A DNA stretch of 64,000 nucleotides from Sphingomonas arenae (GTDB lineage: Bacteria > Pseudomonadota > Alphaproteobacteria > Sphingomonadales > Sphingomonadaceae), in NCBI RefSeq assembly GCF_016924655.1, contig NZ_JAFFJU010000001.1, forward strand, positions 1,116,001 to 1,180,000, read 5' to 3'. Positions 47,782 through 57,207 of the stretch are shown here, one piece after another. A program made the translations under genes and the position numbers. Below the pieces are notes generated by a model. It saw only the letters and a program-made list of their open reading frames with translations, did no database searches and had not been told where the DNA came from. The stretch's first letter is position 1. The number at the start of each line of letters is the position of its first letter.

Positions 47782-49953
47782 TCAACCTCCCTGCCGCATG
47801 CCCCGGGTATAATCGGGCTCCCGATAGCCCATCTCCCGCAGCTTGCCGGCCAGAGCCGCAGCCTGATCGTCGCTGCCTGTGCGGCGCAACAGAAGTGCCC
47901 AGGTGGCGAGGTTCTCCGGACTTCTCGTCGCTCCTGCTGGCCACTCCCGCAGGGCAAGGGTCCATTGTCGCTGGGCGTCGGCGGGGCGACCCATGGCTTT
48001 CAGCGCATCTCCGCCGAGCAAGCGCGCACGAGCAAGATCGCTGCTCCCCCCGGGAGTCCGGGCTCTTGCGCTCAAGACATTGCCGGCAGCCTGTTCCGTC
48101 CAGGCGAACGCCTGCATCGGCTGGCCAGCGCGCAGATCGATGGCCGCTTTTTGCAGCAGGCAGCGGCGGCGCAGGGTCTCACTCCAGAAAACGACACTGT
48201 CGTCGCGGGCGATCAGTCGGTTCACCAGTGCGCAGCCGGCGTCCGCAAACCGGCGCGCGTCGTCGAGCTGATCCGCCGCGAGCCGGGCGCTGGCCGCCGT
48301 GAGATAGGCCTGGCTGATCCGATCCACCCATTCGGTGTTGTCGGGTTCGGTACGAAGCAACCGCTCGCCGAGCGCCAGCGACTTGGAGGCTTCGTCATTC
48401 GCAGCTTCGGTTGCGCCCCGCATGAGCAGAAGGGTGGCCAGTGACTCGTGTGCGCGTGCCGCCTTGCGCTGCAGAGCCATGTCGTCGGGCCGCTCGCGCT
48501 GCAGCCGATCAAGCAGGGCAAGCTGGCTCTGGCGCGTCATCAAGGCTTCGGCCAGGCGTCCCGCCCCGCGGTAAGCGTCGGCCAGGTAGGCCTGTGTTTC
48601 CAGGAGTTGATACTGGTATTCGGCGTTGTTCGCGTCGCCGGCGAGCAGGCGATCCGTGTTCCCGAGCGTGGACGAGAAAAGCGGCAAAGCCTCGTCGTAC
48701 TTCTGCTGCTCCAGCAGCACGGTGCCGAGGACGGTATCGGCGTAGATGCCCTCCAGTCGCCACTTCTGCTCCCGCGGGTCCAGCGCGATCATACGTTCGG
48801 CGAGCTGCTTGTACTGGCGAAAGCTGGCCAGGCTCTCAGCTGTCCGCCCGCGCTGCCAGGCAACATAGCCGAAGTAGAAGAGGTTCTGCGCGTGGTCGTA
48901 CATGCGTTGCGGTTCGTCGGAGTGGCGACGCAAGAGTTCCGACGTGCTGGCCGCGGCCTGCCGGTACCGGCTGAGGGCTCCGTCCAGGTCGCCGCGACGC
49001 TGTGCGATGTCCCCCATCAGGGTGAGCGCCCGTGCCCGCTGCGCCAGGCTTTCGTCGCCGAGCCCGCCGGCGTCCTGCTTGGCATAGTAGCTGAGCGCTC
49101 GCGCGCCGACGGCGTCGAGGGCGTCGAGGCGTCCGATCGGTTCCAGCTTCTCGCGCAGGTCGCCGAGCATGAACCCGATCAGTCCTTCCGCCTCCCGGCG
49201 CTGATCGCGGGCCGCGTCACGGGCCTGGATCGCCGCAACGGCCAGGCTGCTGGTGACCAGCATCCCCAGCACCGAACCGCCGACGATCAGGTTGGTCCGC
49301 CGCTGCCTTCGGACGATCTCACGCTGAACCACGTCGTCCAGGCCGACGCCCAACATGCCCGCCACGATCTTGAGGAAGCCCGCGCGGCGACCGTCTCCGC
49401 CCTCCCTGAGGTCGGCGGCCACGGGCTCCGCCCGTCGGGAAGTCGGCAGTCCCCGGCGATTGAAGTGCGTACGCAGGGCCGGGGGGAAGCATTCCTCATG
49501 CTCGCGGCCGGGGACTTCGCTCGCGAACGGTTCACCCGAAAGAATCGCGGCCAGCACCTGGTCTTCGGAATGGTGCTTCTTAAAGCAGGTGATCTCTTCG
49601 TTGGTCCAGCGGGACTGGGCAGCGGCGGGCGAGCACAGGACGATCAGGAAGCGCGAGCCCTGGACCGCTTCCTCGATTTCGTCGCTGAGGCTTCCGGCTG
49701 CAGGCAATTCGCTGCGATCGCGAAAGATGGGGCTGAGGCGCCGTGGAACCGGGCCCACATCGGTCAGCTTTCCCACCAGCCCGTCGGGGACTCGATATTG
49801 CTCGAGCGCCTCCTGCAGCCACTCGGCCGTTTCCGCGTCCTCGTGAGCGTAGCTGATGAACGCCCAGTAGCGCTGCGACGAGGACAACCGGCTGCCGGCA
49901 CGCCGATTGCGCGCGGCATTGGGGCGCTGCTGAAGGACGACCGAACCTTCCAT
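47782..49953 (-). CDS. TIR domain protein with transmembrane helix and TPR array
   Basis: The 723-residue product has a TIR domain at 29-130 (Y-W-A-F-I-S-Y-A-H-E-D at 29-39; S-R-W-T-N-E-E-I at 114-121, where Glu120 is in the place of the NADase glutamate of SARM1, four residues after Trp116). A linker and one membrane helix (221-242) follow, then the alpha-helical segment E-G-L-I-G-F-M-L-G-D-L-R-E-K-L-E-P, then about ten TPR-like helical pairs to the end. TIR domains in bacteria hydrolyse or cyclise NAD+ as defence signals or killers. It is the first gene of a cassette with two small paralogs and the SLOG-TM gene. Confidence 0.85.
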   Translation of the reverse strand: MEGSVVLQQRPNAARNRRAGSRLSSSQRYWAFISYAHEDAETAEWLQEALEQYRVPDGLVGKLTDVGPVPRRLSPIFRDRSELPAAGSLSDEIEEAVQGSRFLIVLCSPAAAQSRWTNEEITCFKKHHSEDQVLAAILSGEPFASEVPGREHEECFPPALRTHFNRRGLPTSRRAEPVAADLREGGDGRRAGFLKIVAGMLGVGLDDVVQREIVRRQRRTNLIVGGSVLGMLVTSSLAVAAIQARDAARDQRREAEGLIGFMLGDLREKLEPIGRLDALDAVGARALSYYAKQDAGGLGDESLAQRARALTLMGDIAQRRGDLDGALSRYRQAAASTSELLRRHSDEPQRMYDHAQNLFYFGYVAWQRGRTAESLASFRQYKQLAERMIALDPREQKWRLEGIYADTVLGTVLLEQQKYDEALPLFSSTLGNTDRLLAGDANNAEYQYQLLETQAYLADAYRGAGRLAEALMTRQSQLALLDRLQRERPDDMALQRKAARAHESLATLLLMRGATEAANDEASKSLALGERLLRTEPDNTEWVDRISQAYLTAASARLAADQLDDARRFADAGCALVNRLIARDDSVVFWSETLRRRCLLQKAAIDLRAGQPMQAFAWTEQAAGNVLSARARTPGGSSDLARARLLGGDALKAMGRPADAQRQWTLALREWPAGATRSPENLATWALLLRRTGSDDQAAALAGKLREMGYREPDYTRGMRQGG

Positions 49954-50077
49954 GCCCGTGACCCCCGAGCCGAGTCCAAGCCTGCATCAATAACAGATTT
50001 ATGCGGAAAGCAGCACCCGGCCGCTCGCCTCCAAGGCTTGCCTTGGCGCTGTCACCGGTCGGCTCTATATCGGCGGC

Positions 50078-51214
50078 ATGTCTGCAATCCGCCCCTGGCG
50101 CACCATCGATCGCCGTCCGTCCCGCCAGATCATGGTTGGTAATGTGCCGGTGGGCGGCGACGCGCCCATCACCGTGCAGACCATGACCAACACCCCGACG
50201 TCTGATGCGGCTGCAACCATTGACCAGATCCGCCGCTGCGAAGAGGTGGGCGTGGATATCATCCGCGTGTCCTGTCCCGACGTGGACAGCACTGCGGCGC
50301 TCAAGGAGATCGTGCGCGCGGCCAGTGTGCCGATCGTCGCGGACATCCATTTCCACTACAAGCGAGCGCTCGAGGCGGCGGATGCCGGCGCGGCGTGCCT
50401 GCGCATCAATCCGGGCAACATCGGCTCCAACGAGCGTGTTGCGGAGGTCGTCCGCGCGGCGAAGGCGAACGGCTGCGCCATTCGGATCGGCGTCAATGCC
50501 GGCAGTCTTGAGAAGCACCTGCTCGAAAAGTACGGGGAGCCTTGCCCCGAGGCGCTGGTCGAAAGCGCGATGGATCACGTCCGCATTCTCGAGGACCATG
50601 GCTTCCGCGAATATAAGATCAGCGTGAAGGCGTCCGACGTCTTCCTCGCAGTAGCCGCCTATACGCAGCTCGCCAGCGAGCTCGACTGCCCGCTTCACCT
50701 CGGGATCACCGAAGCCGGCGGGCTCATCGGCGGCACGGTGAAGAGCTCGATCGGTCTCGGCATGCTGCTGTGGAGCGGCATTGGCGACACCATCCGTGTG
50801 TCCCTGTCGGCCGAGCCTGAGGAGGAAGTCCGGGTCGGCTACGAGATCCTCAAAAGCCTCGGCATTCGCAATCGCGGTGTGCGGGTCATCTCGTGCCCAA
50901 GCTGTGCTCGCCAGGGCTTCGATGTGATCCGCACGGTGGAGAAGCTGGAGGAGCGGCTGCAGCACATCCGCACGCCCATGTCGCTGTCGGTGCTCGGCTG
51001 CGTCGTGAATGGGCCAGGCGAAGCGCGCGAGACGGACATCGGCATCACCGGAGGGGGCAATGGCAAGCACATGGTCTATTTGTCCGGAGTGACTGACCAC
51101 CACGTTTCGGACGAGGGCATGATCGACCACATCGTCAAGCTCGTCGAAGCAAAGGCGGCCGAAATCGAGGCCGCTGGCGCCGCCGAGCCTGAGGTGCTCC
51201 ACGCCGCCGAGTGA
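50078..51214 (+). CDS. ispG: 4-hydroxy-3-methylbut-2-enyl-diphosphate synthase (flavodoxin)
   Basis: The 378-residue product has R-V-S-C-P-D, the H-F-H-Y-K barrel strand, and the iron-sulfur cysteines in C-P-S-C-A-R and G-C-V-V-N-G-P-G-E. It converts methylerythritol cyclodiphosphate to HMBPP with a [4Fe-4S] cluster in the non-mevalonate isoprenoid pathway. It is divergent from the TIR cassette across 124 bp. Confidence 0.97.
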   Translation: MSAIRPWRTIDRRPSRQIMVGNVPVGGDAPITVQTMTNTPTSDAAATIDQIRRCEEVGVDIIRVSCPDVDSTAALKEIVRAASVPIVADIHFHYKRALEAADAGAACLRINPGNIGSNERVAEVVRAAKANGCAIRIGVNAGSLEKHLLEKYGEPCPEALVESAMDHVRILEDHGFREYKISVKASDVFLAVAAYTQLASELDCPLHLGITEAGGLIGGTVKSSIGLGMLLWSGIGDTIRVSLSAEPEEEVRVGYEILKSLGIRNRGVRVISCPSCARQGFDVIRTVEKLEERLQHIRTPMSLSVLGCVVNGPGEARETDIGITGGGNGKHMVYLSGVTDHHVSDEGMIDHIVKLVEAKAAEIEAAGAAEPEVLHAAE

Positions 51215-51260
51215 GCAGCCGCTAACGATTGTTTCACCGCGACGATGCTAACGGCGCCCT

Positions 51261-51830
51261 ATGTGGCGGGGCATTGTCATCATCCTGTTCGTGGCGACAT
51301 TCGTGGGGGCGATGATGCCTTCACGACACGTTGCCCCGGAGGACGGCGGGGCCAACACGTCCACGGCGCCTGACGACTGGGGCAGCGGCGAGCCCGAGGT
51401 GACGTCGGCCAGCCCGAGCTACAGCAGCCGAACAGCGAGCAGCAGCAGTGATGGCACATCGACAAGTGGCGGCACCGTTCGGCTGACCCGCCGACCCGAC
51501 GGCCATTTCTACGCCAACGCAAAGGTGAACGGCCGAGCAATCGAGTTCCTCGTCGACACGGGAGCCAGCGGCATTGCGCTCTCCTACAGGGATGCGCAAC
51601 GCGCCGGGATCGAGGTCAACCGCGCCAACTTCTACACGGTCGGCGAAGGGGCATCGGGACCCGTAAGGGGGCAGGTCGTCCGGATGGACGAAGTGAAGCT
51701 CGGCCACGAAACGGCCACGGGAGTGTCCGGCATCGTGATGGACGGGGGCACGCAATCGCTGCTCGGCCAGAGCTTCCTTGAGCGTTTCGGGTCGGTCGAG
51801 ATCCGGGGTGACACAATGACACTGCGGTAG
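51261..51830 (+). CDS. Retropepsin-like aspartic protease (TIGR02281 type)
   Basis: The product has 189 residues: one N-terminal hydrophobic anchor, a Ser/Thr-rich stalk (about 30-75), then a retropepsin-like domain with F-L-V-D-T-G-A-S-G-I-A-L-S (catalytic Asp, about 100) and L-L-G-Q-S-F-L. It matches the single-domain clan AA proteases of Proteobacteria, thought to work as dimers in the periplasm. It follows ispG by 46 bp. Confidence 0.88.
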   Translation: MWRGIVIILFVATFVGAMMPSRHVAPEDGGANTSTAPDDWGSGEPEVTSASPSYSSRTASSSSDGTSTSGGTVRLTRRPDGHFYANAKVNGRAIEFLVDTGASGIALSYRDAQRAGIEVNRANFYTVGEGASGPVRGQVVRMDEVKLGHETATGVSGIVMDGGTQSLLGQSFLERFGSVEIRGDTMTLR

Positions 51831-51869
51831 GCTGACTTCCGCGGCCCGTCCGGCTACCGGCGGGCAGCC

Positions 51870-52775
51870 ATGCACCCTCCCCGCCACTCCCCGCTGATTG
51901 CTTTCCTGGTCGGCACCGTCGGCATCGCCTTGTTCTCGGCGATGGACGCGGTGATGAAGAGCCTGGTACTCGCAATCGGCGCCTACTCCACCATGCTCTG
52001 GCGCAGTCTGTTCAGCGTCAGCCTGGCGGGCGCACTCTATCTTCCTTGGCGTAACGGGTGGCCGAGCGGGCCTGTGCTCCGCCTGCACATCGCCCGCGGC
52101 GTGCTGTCGACGATCATGGGCGTGCTGTTTTTCTGGGGCATCGGCCGGGTGCCCCTGGCGCAGGCCGTCGCCCTGGCCTTCATCGCGCCCCTGATCGCGC
52201 TCTACCTGGCCGCGATCTGGCTTCACGAGAAGGTCGGCCCTCGCACGATCAGCGCGTCTTTCCTCGCCTTTGCCGGGGTTCTCGTCATCCTGCTCGGCCA
52301 GGCGCAGACCGACCTTGGCCCGCGTGCCCTCACCGGCTCGGCGGCGGTGCTTGCCTCTGCCGTCTGCTATGCTGTCAACATCATCATGATGCGGCGACAG
52401 AGCCTCGCGGCCGGACCGGTCGAGATCGCATTCTTCCAGAACATGACCGTTGGCCTGGTCCTGCTGGCGGTCCTGCCGCTGATCGGCACCAGCGTTCCGC
52501 CCGACACCCAATGGTCGTTCCTCGCGATCGCCGCCGCGCTATCGACCTGTTCCATGCTGCTGCTGAGCTGGGCCTACGCTCGGGCAGAGGCGAGCTATCT
52601 CGCAACCACCGAGTACACCGCCTTCCTGTGGGCGGCATTGTTCGGCTGGCTGTTCTTCGGCGAGCAGCTGTCACCCTACACCATGGCGGGAGCCGTGCTG
52701 ATTGTCATCGGCTGCATCCTTGCCGCCCGCCGCCCGCAGGAGGCGAGCCCGGCCCTTGAAGCCACCACCGCCTAG
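51870..52775 (+). CDS. EamA/DMT family transporter
   Basis: The 301-residue product has ten predicted membrane helices in two five-helix halves typical of EamA permeases (for example F-L-V-G-T-V-G-I-A-L-F-S-A-M-D near the start, and E-Y-T-A-F-L-W-A in the second half). It probably exports a small metabolite. The substrate is unknown. Confidence 0.88.
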   Translation: MHPPRHSPLIAFLVGTVGIALFSAMDAVMKSLVLAIGAYSTMLWRSLFSVSLAGALYLPWRNGWPSGPVLRLHIARGVLSTIMGVLFFWGIGRVPLAQAVALAFIAPLIALYLAAIWLHEKVGPRTISASFLAFAGVLVILLGQAQTDLGPRALTGSAAVLASAVCYAVNIIMMRRQSLAAGPVEIAFFQNMTVGLVLLAVLPLIGTSVPPDTQWSFLAIAAALSTCSMLLLSWAYARAEASYLATTEYTAFLWAALFGWLFFGEQLSPYTMAGAVLIVIGCILAARRPQEASPALEATTA

Positions 52776-52784
52776 GAGACGCGC

Positions 52785-53099
52785 ATGGCCTGGTTCCTTC
52801 TTATCCTCGGCGGCCTGTTCGAGGTCGGCTTCACCACCTGCCTCCGCTTCGTCGAGGGCTTCCGCAACCTGCCCTGGACTGCCGGGTTCCTGGCCTCCGT
52901 TACCCTCTCCATGGGCCTGCTGGAAGTTGCTGCCCGCTCAATCCCCATGGGCACCGCTTATGCCGTTTGGGGCGGCATCGGCGCGGTCGGGACGGTGATC
53001 GTCGGCATGGCCTTCTTCAACGAGCCGACCACCACCGTCCGCCTGCTGCTCATTCTGGTAATCGTCGGCGCCATCGCCGGATTGAGAATGACCGCTTAG
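52785..53099 (+). CDS. SMR family efflux protein, Gdx/SugE-like
   Basis: The 104-residue, four-helix product has the essential Glu in G-L-F-E-V-G and the Gdx-like signature G-T-A-Y-A-V-W-G-G-I-G-A-V-G. Gdx subtype SMR proteins export guanidinium. No guanidine riboswitch fits in the 9 bp before it, so the link to guanidine rests on family. It sits 9 bp after the EamA gene. Confidence 0.88.
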   Translation: MAWFLLILGGLFEVGFTTCLRFVEGFRNLPWTAGFLASVTLSMGLLEVAARSIPMGTAYAVWGGIGAVGTVIVGMAFFNEPTTTVRLLLILVIVGAIAGLRMTA

Positions 53100-54670
53100 C
53101 GCTGCGGCTGCAGCGCTGGCGCAATAGCCGGGCTCTCCTCGATCGAGCGGTAGAATTGTGGTGGGGCAAGCGGCCCGCGGGCCTTCTCATACGCAAACCC
53201 AAGGCTGAGGATTAGCGCGTCCGCCCACTTCGGCCCGATGAAGCTGAGACCCACCGGCAAGCCCTTCACCGTGCCCATCGGCACGGTCAGGTGCGGGTAG
53301 CCGGCAACCGCCGCCAGACTGCCAGCTCCGCCTCCGCTGATCTGGTCGCCGTTCACCGCATCGATCTTCCACGACGGCGGCATAGTTGGACCGACCAGCG
53401 CGACCACCCGGTGCTGCTTCAGCAGTGCGTCGATGCCCTCGGGACCTGCATAGCGGAAGCTGGTCGCCCGTGCCTTCCGGTAGCCGGGATCGCCAATGCC
53501 CTTGGTCGCCTGGGCCTGCTCAAAGATGTCCTGTCCGAACAGCGGCATTTCCTTCGCGGCGTTCGCCGTATTGAAAGCGATCACGTCGGCGAGGCTGCGG
53601 ACCTTTATGGGAGCAGGGCTGGACTGGAGATAGCGGTCGAGACCCGCCTTAAACTCGGTCAGCAGCACCTGGAACTCCGGCCCGCCGATCTTGTCCTGGT
53701 TCTTGAACTCCTTGATCTCGACGAGTTCGGCGCCCTGCATCCGGAGGACCGCCAAGGCCGCCTCGAAGGCTCGATCGGTGCCGAATCCGCTGGCAAACCG
53801 CATCACCCCGATCCGCTTCCCCTTCAGCGAACCTGCGTCCAATGCCGCAGCATAGTCCTGCCTGCGCGCATCGGCTTCCTCCGTCGCCGGATCGGCGGGA
53901 TCGCTACCCGCCATCGCAGTCAGCATCAGCGCGGCCTCCCGCACCGTCGCCGTGATCGGCCCCGCGGTGTCCTGGCTCTCGCTGATGGGGATCACGTGGG
54001 TCCGGCTGATGAGGCCCACGGTCGGCTTGAAGCCCACGACACCGTTCACCGCAGCCGGGCAAGTGATGGAGCCGTCAGTTTCCGTTCCAACTGCCATCCG
54101 GGTGAGACCGGCCGCGACAGCCGCTCCACTCCCGCTCGAACTGCCGCACGGATTGCGGTCCAGGGCATGGGGGTTGCGCGTCTGGCCACCAACCGCACTC
54201 CAGCCGGAGATCGAATTGGACGACCGGATGTTCGCCCATTCGGACAGGTTCGTCTTGCCGACGATCACTGCGCCGGCCGACCGCAGCCGTGTGACGAGCG
54301 GTGCATCGCGGTTGGTCACGTTCTCGGTCAGCGCGAGGCTCCCTGCCGTGGTCGGGAGCGGGCCTGCGACCTCGATGTTGTCCTTGATGAGCACGGGCCG
54401 GCCCGCCAGGGCGCCGCGCGTCGCTCCCTCGTCGATCCGCCTCGCCTGGTCGAGGGCAGTCGGGTCGATCGCAATCACCGAGCCGACTTGCGGATCGATG
54501 CGCCGGATTCGTTCGAGCGCTTGGGCGGTAGATTGCTCGGCTGGACCGCCATGGGCCGGGGCTGAAGGTGCGAGCGGCGCAGGGGGAGCAGCCGCCTGCG
54601 GGAGGGTTGCGGTGGAGCAGCCCGCCAGCAGCAGCGGAATGACGGCAATGATACGCAGGCCGTTGGTCAA
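53096..54670 (-). CDS. Lipoprotein amidase (amidase signature family)
   Basis: I start at the TTG at 54670 (GGGAG 7 nt upstream), because this gives a clean lipoprotein signal: L-R-I-I-A-V-I-P-L-L-L-A-G-C. A TTG at 54706 is in frame but adds an unlikely leader. The 524-residue product has the Ser-cisSer-Lys triad region: catalytic Lys in L-I-K-D-N, Gly/Ser-rich N-P-C-G-S-S-S-G-S-G-A-A. It hydrolyses carboxamides, probably in the periplasm attached to a membrane. It converges on the SMR gene with a 4-bp overlap and is divergent from the TonB receptor. Confidence 0.87.
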   Translation of the reverse strand: MTNGLRIIAVIPLLLAGCSTATLPQAAAPPAPLAPSAPAHGGPAEQSTAQALERIRRIDPQVGSVIAIDPTALDQARRIDEGATRGALAGRPVLIKDNIEVAGPLPTTAGSLALTENVTNRDAPLVTRLRSAGAVIVGKTNLSEWANIRSSNSISGWSAVGGQTRNPHALDRNPCGSSSGSGAAVAAGLTRMAVGTETDGSITCPAAVNGVVGFKPTVGLISRTHVIPISESQDTAGPITATVREAALMLTAMAGSDPADPATEEADARRQDYAAALDAGSLKGKRIGVMRFASGFGTDRAFEAALAVLRMQGAELVEIKEFKNQDKIGGPEFQVLLTEFKAGLDRYLQSSPAPIKVRSLADVIAFNTANAAKEMPLFGQDIFEQAQATKGIGDPGYRKARATSFRYAGPEGIDALLKQHRVVALVGPTMPPSWKIDAVNGDQISGGGAGSLAAVAGYPHLTVPMGTVKGLPVGLSFIGPKWADALILSLGFAYEKARGPLAPPQFYRSIEESPAIAPALQPQR

Positions 54671-54771
54671 GGGAGCACTCCCGTTTGTCGAACCAAGAAC
54701 GTTCAATCATCCCCGGTTCACCCGAACTCGGCAAGCGAGCCGTTTTCCGATTTCGAGAGTTGCTTGCCCCC

Positions 54772-57207
54772 ATGGTCCGTTCATTCCTTCTTTCGACCGC
54801 AGCCGTGCTGGCGACTCCCGCCGTTGCGCAGACTGCCCCAGCTCCCGCGCCCGATCCGGTGGAGGTGACGCCGATCGACGAAAGCGGCGAGGATGAGGAA
54901 GAGGCGATCGTCATCACCGGCCAGCGCGAACGCGGCGCCGTGATTGGTGACATTCCACCGGAAAACCAGCTCTCCGCCCGCGACATCCGGGCTTACGGCG
55001 CAAGCAGCATCACCGAGCTTCTCGCCGATCTCGCACCGCAAACGGGGAGCGCGCGTGGCCGCGGCGGTGGTCAGCCTGTCGTCCTGCTCAACGGCCGCCG
55101 CATCTCTGGGTTTGGGGAGATCCGCGATCTGCCGCCCGAAGCCATTTTCCGGATCGACATCCTGCCCGAGGAGGTCGCCCTCAAGTACGGCTACCGAGCC
55201 GACCAGCGCGTGGTGAACTTCGTTCTCCGGCCGCGCTTCCGGTCCACCGCCACCCGGCTGGAGGGCGACGTCGCGACCGAGGGTGGCCGGATCGGCGGCG
55301 AGTTCGACGTGACGCGCCTGCTCCTTCAGGAGAACGGCCGGGTCAGCCTCAACGCGCATGTCGAGCGGAGCAGTGCCCTGACCGAGGCGGAGCGCGACAT
55401 CCGCCTTGCGGACGATACCCTGGTCGACGACCGGCGCTTTCGGACGCTGGTTGGCGCGCGCGAGCAATATCGTCTCGGCGGCACGGTCAACCGGACAATC
55501 CTTGGTGACGTCAGTGCAACCGTGGACGGCCGGGTCGAACGCGTGACCGGTCGCTCGCTGTTCGGAGCGGACCTCACCGGCCTCGATCCGCTCGAGCGGA
55601 ACACCACCACCGACTCCGGCCGGCTGGGCTTCGCACTCAACGGCAATCGCGACCGCTGGCGCTGGTCGGCCGATGGCGGGTATGAGGTCACGCGCTCGCT
55701 CACCCGCTCCGACCGGGACGAGGAACTGGTGGAGCCGCGGGATCGGGCACGGACCCTCAACCGTTTCGGGGAAGTCACCCTAGTGGCGAACGGCCCCCTG
55801 GCCGAACTCCCGGCCGGGCGTGCCAATGTCACGCTACGGCTGAGCGGCGACACCCGTGACTTGGAGGGCGAGGCCCGGCGCGGACTGACGGAGACCTCGA
55901 CCGATCTCGGCCGGGATCGGGTGGGGGCGGCGGTGAACGTCGACTTGCCCGTCGCCAAGCGCAATGGCGCCCTGTCGGCGCTCGGGAACCTCAGCGTGAA
56001 CGCCAATGCGGAAGTCGAGCGGCTGTCGCACTTCGGTACGCTGACGACGCTCGGCGGCGGGCTCGTCTGGTCACCGGTGCAACGCCTCAACCTCATCGCC
56101 TCCGTCACCCGGGAGGAGGGCGCTCCCGGGCTCACCCAGCTTGGCGATCCGGTGCTGGAGACACCCGGGACACGAATCTTCGACTTCGTGACTGGCCAAG
56201 CGGTTGAGGTAACGGCGATCACGGGCGGCAATCCCGAGCTTCGGTCCGACCAGCGCACAATATGGAAACTTGGCGGAACCTGGCAACCGTTCGAGAAGAC
56301 GGACCTTGACCTGCGCTTTGACTACACCCGCAGCCGGCTCAAGGACCCCGTATCCACCTTCCCTGGGCCGAGTGAGGCAATCGAGGCCGCATTTCCCGAG
56401 CGGTTCACCCGGGATGCCTCAGGCCAGTTGGTCCGGGTCGATCTGAGACCAGTGAACTTCGAGCGCGCCGACCGGGACACGCTGCGCTGGGGCTTCAACT
56501 TTCAAAAGCCGCTTCGCTCGGCTCGCCCAACGGCGGCGCAGATCGAGCAGCTCCGGGCCCGCGCCGGACTCCCGCGGCGCGAACCGCGCTCAGAGGGGGC
56601 CTCGTCCGGGCGGGAAGGTGGCGCAGGAGCGGGTCAGCGTCGCGGCGGAGGTGGGGGCTTCGGTCGATTCGGCGGTGGCCGCCAGGGCGGACGGCTCCAG
56701 CTTTCCGTCTTCCACACCGTCACTTTGAAAGACGAGGTCCGGATCCGCCCCGGGCTTCCGGTACTCGATTATCTCGATGGCGAGGCGCTGGACGGCAATG
56801 GTGGCCGTCCGCGGCACCAGCTTGAGCTCGAGGGCGGCTACTTCAACAATGGGCTTGGTGCGCGCTTGTCAGCCAACTGGCGGAGCGGGACCGAGATCGA
56901 GGGCGGGGAGAATGGGAACTTGCGCTTCTCACCGCTGACCCGCGTCAACCTTCGGCTCTTCGCAAACCTGGGTGAGCGCTTCAACCTTGTGGCGAAAGCG
57001 CCCTGGCTGCGGGGAGCACAGGTCCGCTTCGGCGTGGACAACATCTTCGACGCCAAGCCGCGCGTTCGGGGCGCAGGCGGAGTCACGCCACTCAACTACC
57101 AGAGCGACCTGCTCGACCCGCTGGGTCGGACGGTATCCATCTCGATCCGCAAGCTGTTCCTGCCGCCCCGTCTTCGCCAGCGACCGGCTCAACAGCCTGG
57201 CAGCTAG
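54772..57207 (+). CDS. TonB-dependent receptor
   Basis: The product has 811 residues from the ATG at 54772 with a clear signal peptide (A-T-P-A-V-A-Q). A TonB box-like acidic segment (E-A-I-V-I-T-G-Q) precedes the plug domain with V-V-L-L-N-G-R-R-I. The beta-barrel fills the rest, ending in a C-terminal strand region. Around residues 610-650 there is an unusual Gly/Arg-rich stretch (R-R-G-G-G-G-G-F-G-R-F-G-G-G). It probably takes up a large ligand (siderophore, glycan or similar). The amidase gene is divergent, and the ligand is unknown. Confidence 0.87.
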   Translation: MVRSFLLSTAAVLATPAVAQTAPAPAPDPVEVTPIDESGEDEEEAIVITGQRERGAVIGDIPPENQLSARDIRAYGASSITELLADLAPQTGSARGRGGGQPVVLLNGRRISGFGEIRDLPPEAIFRIDILPEEVALKYGYRADQRVVNFVLRPRFRSTATRLEGDVATEGGRIGGEFDVTRLLLQENGRVSLNAHVERSSALTEAERDIRLADDTLVDDRRFRTLVGAREQYRLGGTVNRTILGDVSATVDGRVERVTGRSLFGADLTGLDPLERNTTTDSGRLGFALNGNRDRWRWSADGGYEVTRSLTRSDRDEELVEPRDRARTLNRFGEVTLVANGPLAELPAGRANVTLRLSGDTRDLEGEARRGLTETSTDLGRDRVGAAVNVDLPVAKRNGALSALGNLSVNANAEVERLSHFGTLTTLGGGLVWSPVQRLNLIASVTREEGAPGLTQLGDPVLETPGTRIFDFVTGQAVEVTAITGGNPELRSDQRTIWKLGGTWQPFEKTDLDLRFDYTRSRLKDPVSTFPGPSEAIEAAFPERFTRDASGQLVRVDLRPVNFERADRDTLRWGFNFQKPLRSARPTAAQIEQLRARAGLPRREPRSEGASSGREGGAGAGQRRGGGGGFGRFGGGRQGGRLQLSVFHTVTLKDEVRIRPGLPVLDYLDGEALDGNGGRPRHQLELEGGYFNNGLGARLSANWRSGTEIEGGENGNLRFSPLTRVNLRLFANLGERFNLVAKAPWLRGAQVRFGVDNIFDAKPRVRGAGGVTPLNYQSDLLDPLGRTVSISIRKLFLPPRLRQRPAQQPGS

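Noticed and set aside
48448-50142. 564-residue plus-strand open frame
   Set aside because: It is antisense to the TIR-TPR gene and has no recognisable features; typical high-GC shadow.
49580-51202. 540-residue minus-strand open frame
   Set aside because: It is antisense to ispG and part of the TIR gene; no motif, His/Arg/Ala-rich shadow.
52776-52784. Guanidine riboswitch before the Gdx/SugE-like gene
   Set aside because: Only 9 bp separate it from the EamA gene, too short for a riboswitch; none was seen further upstream either.
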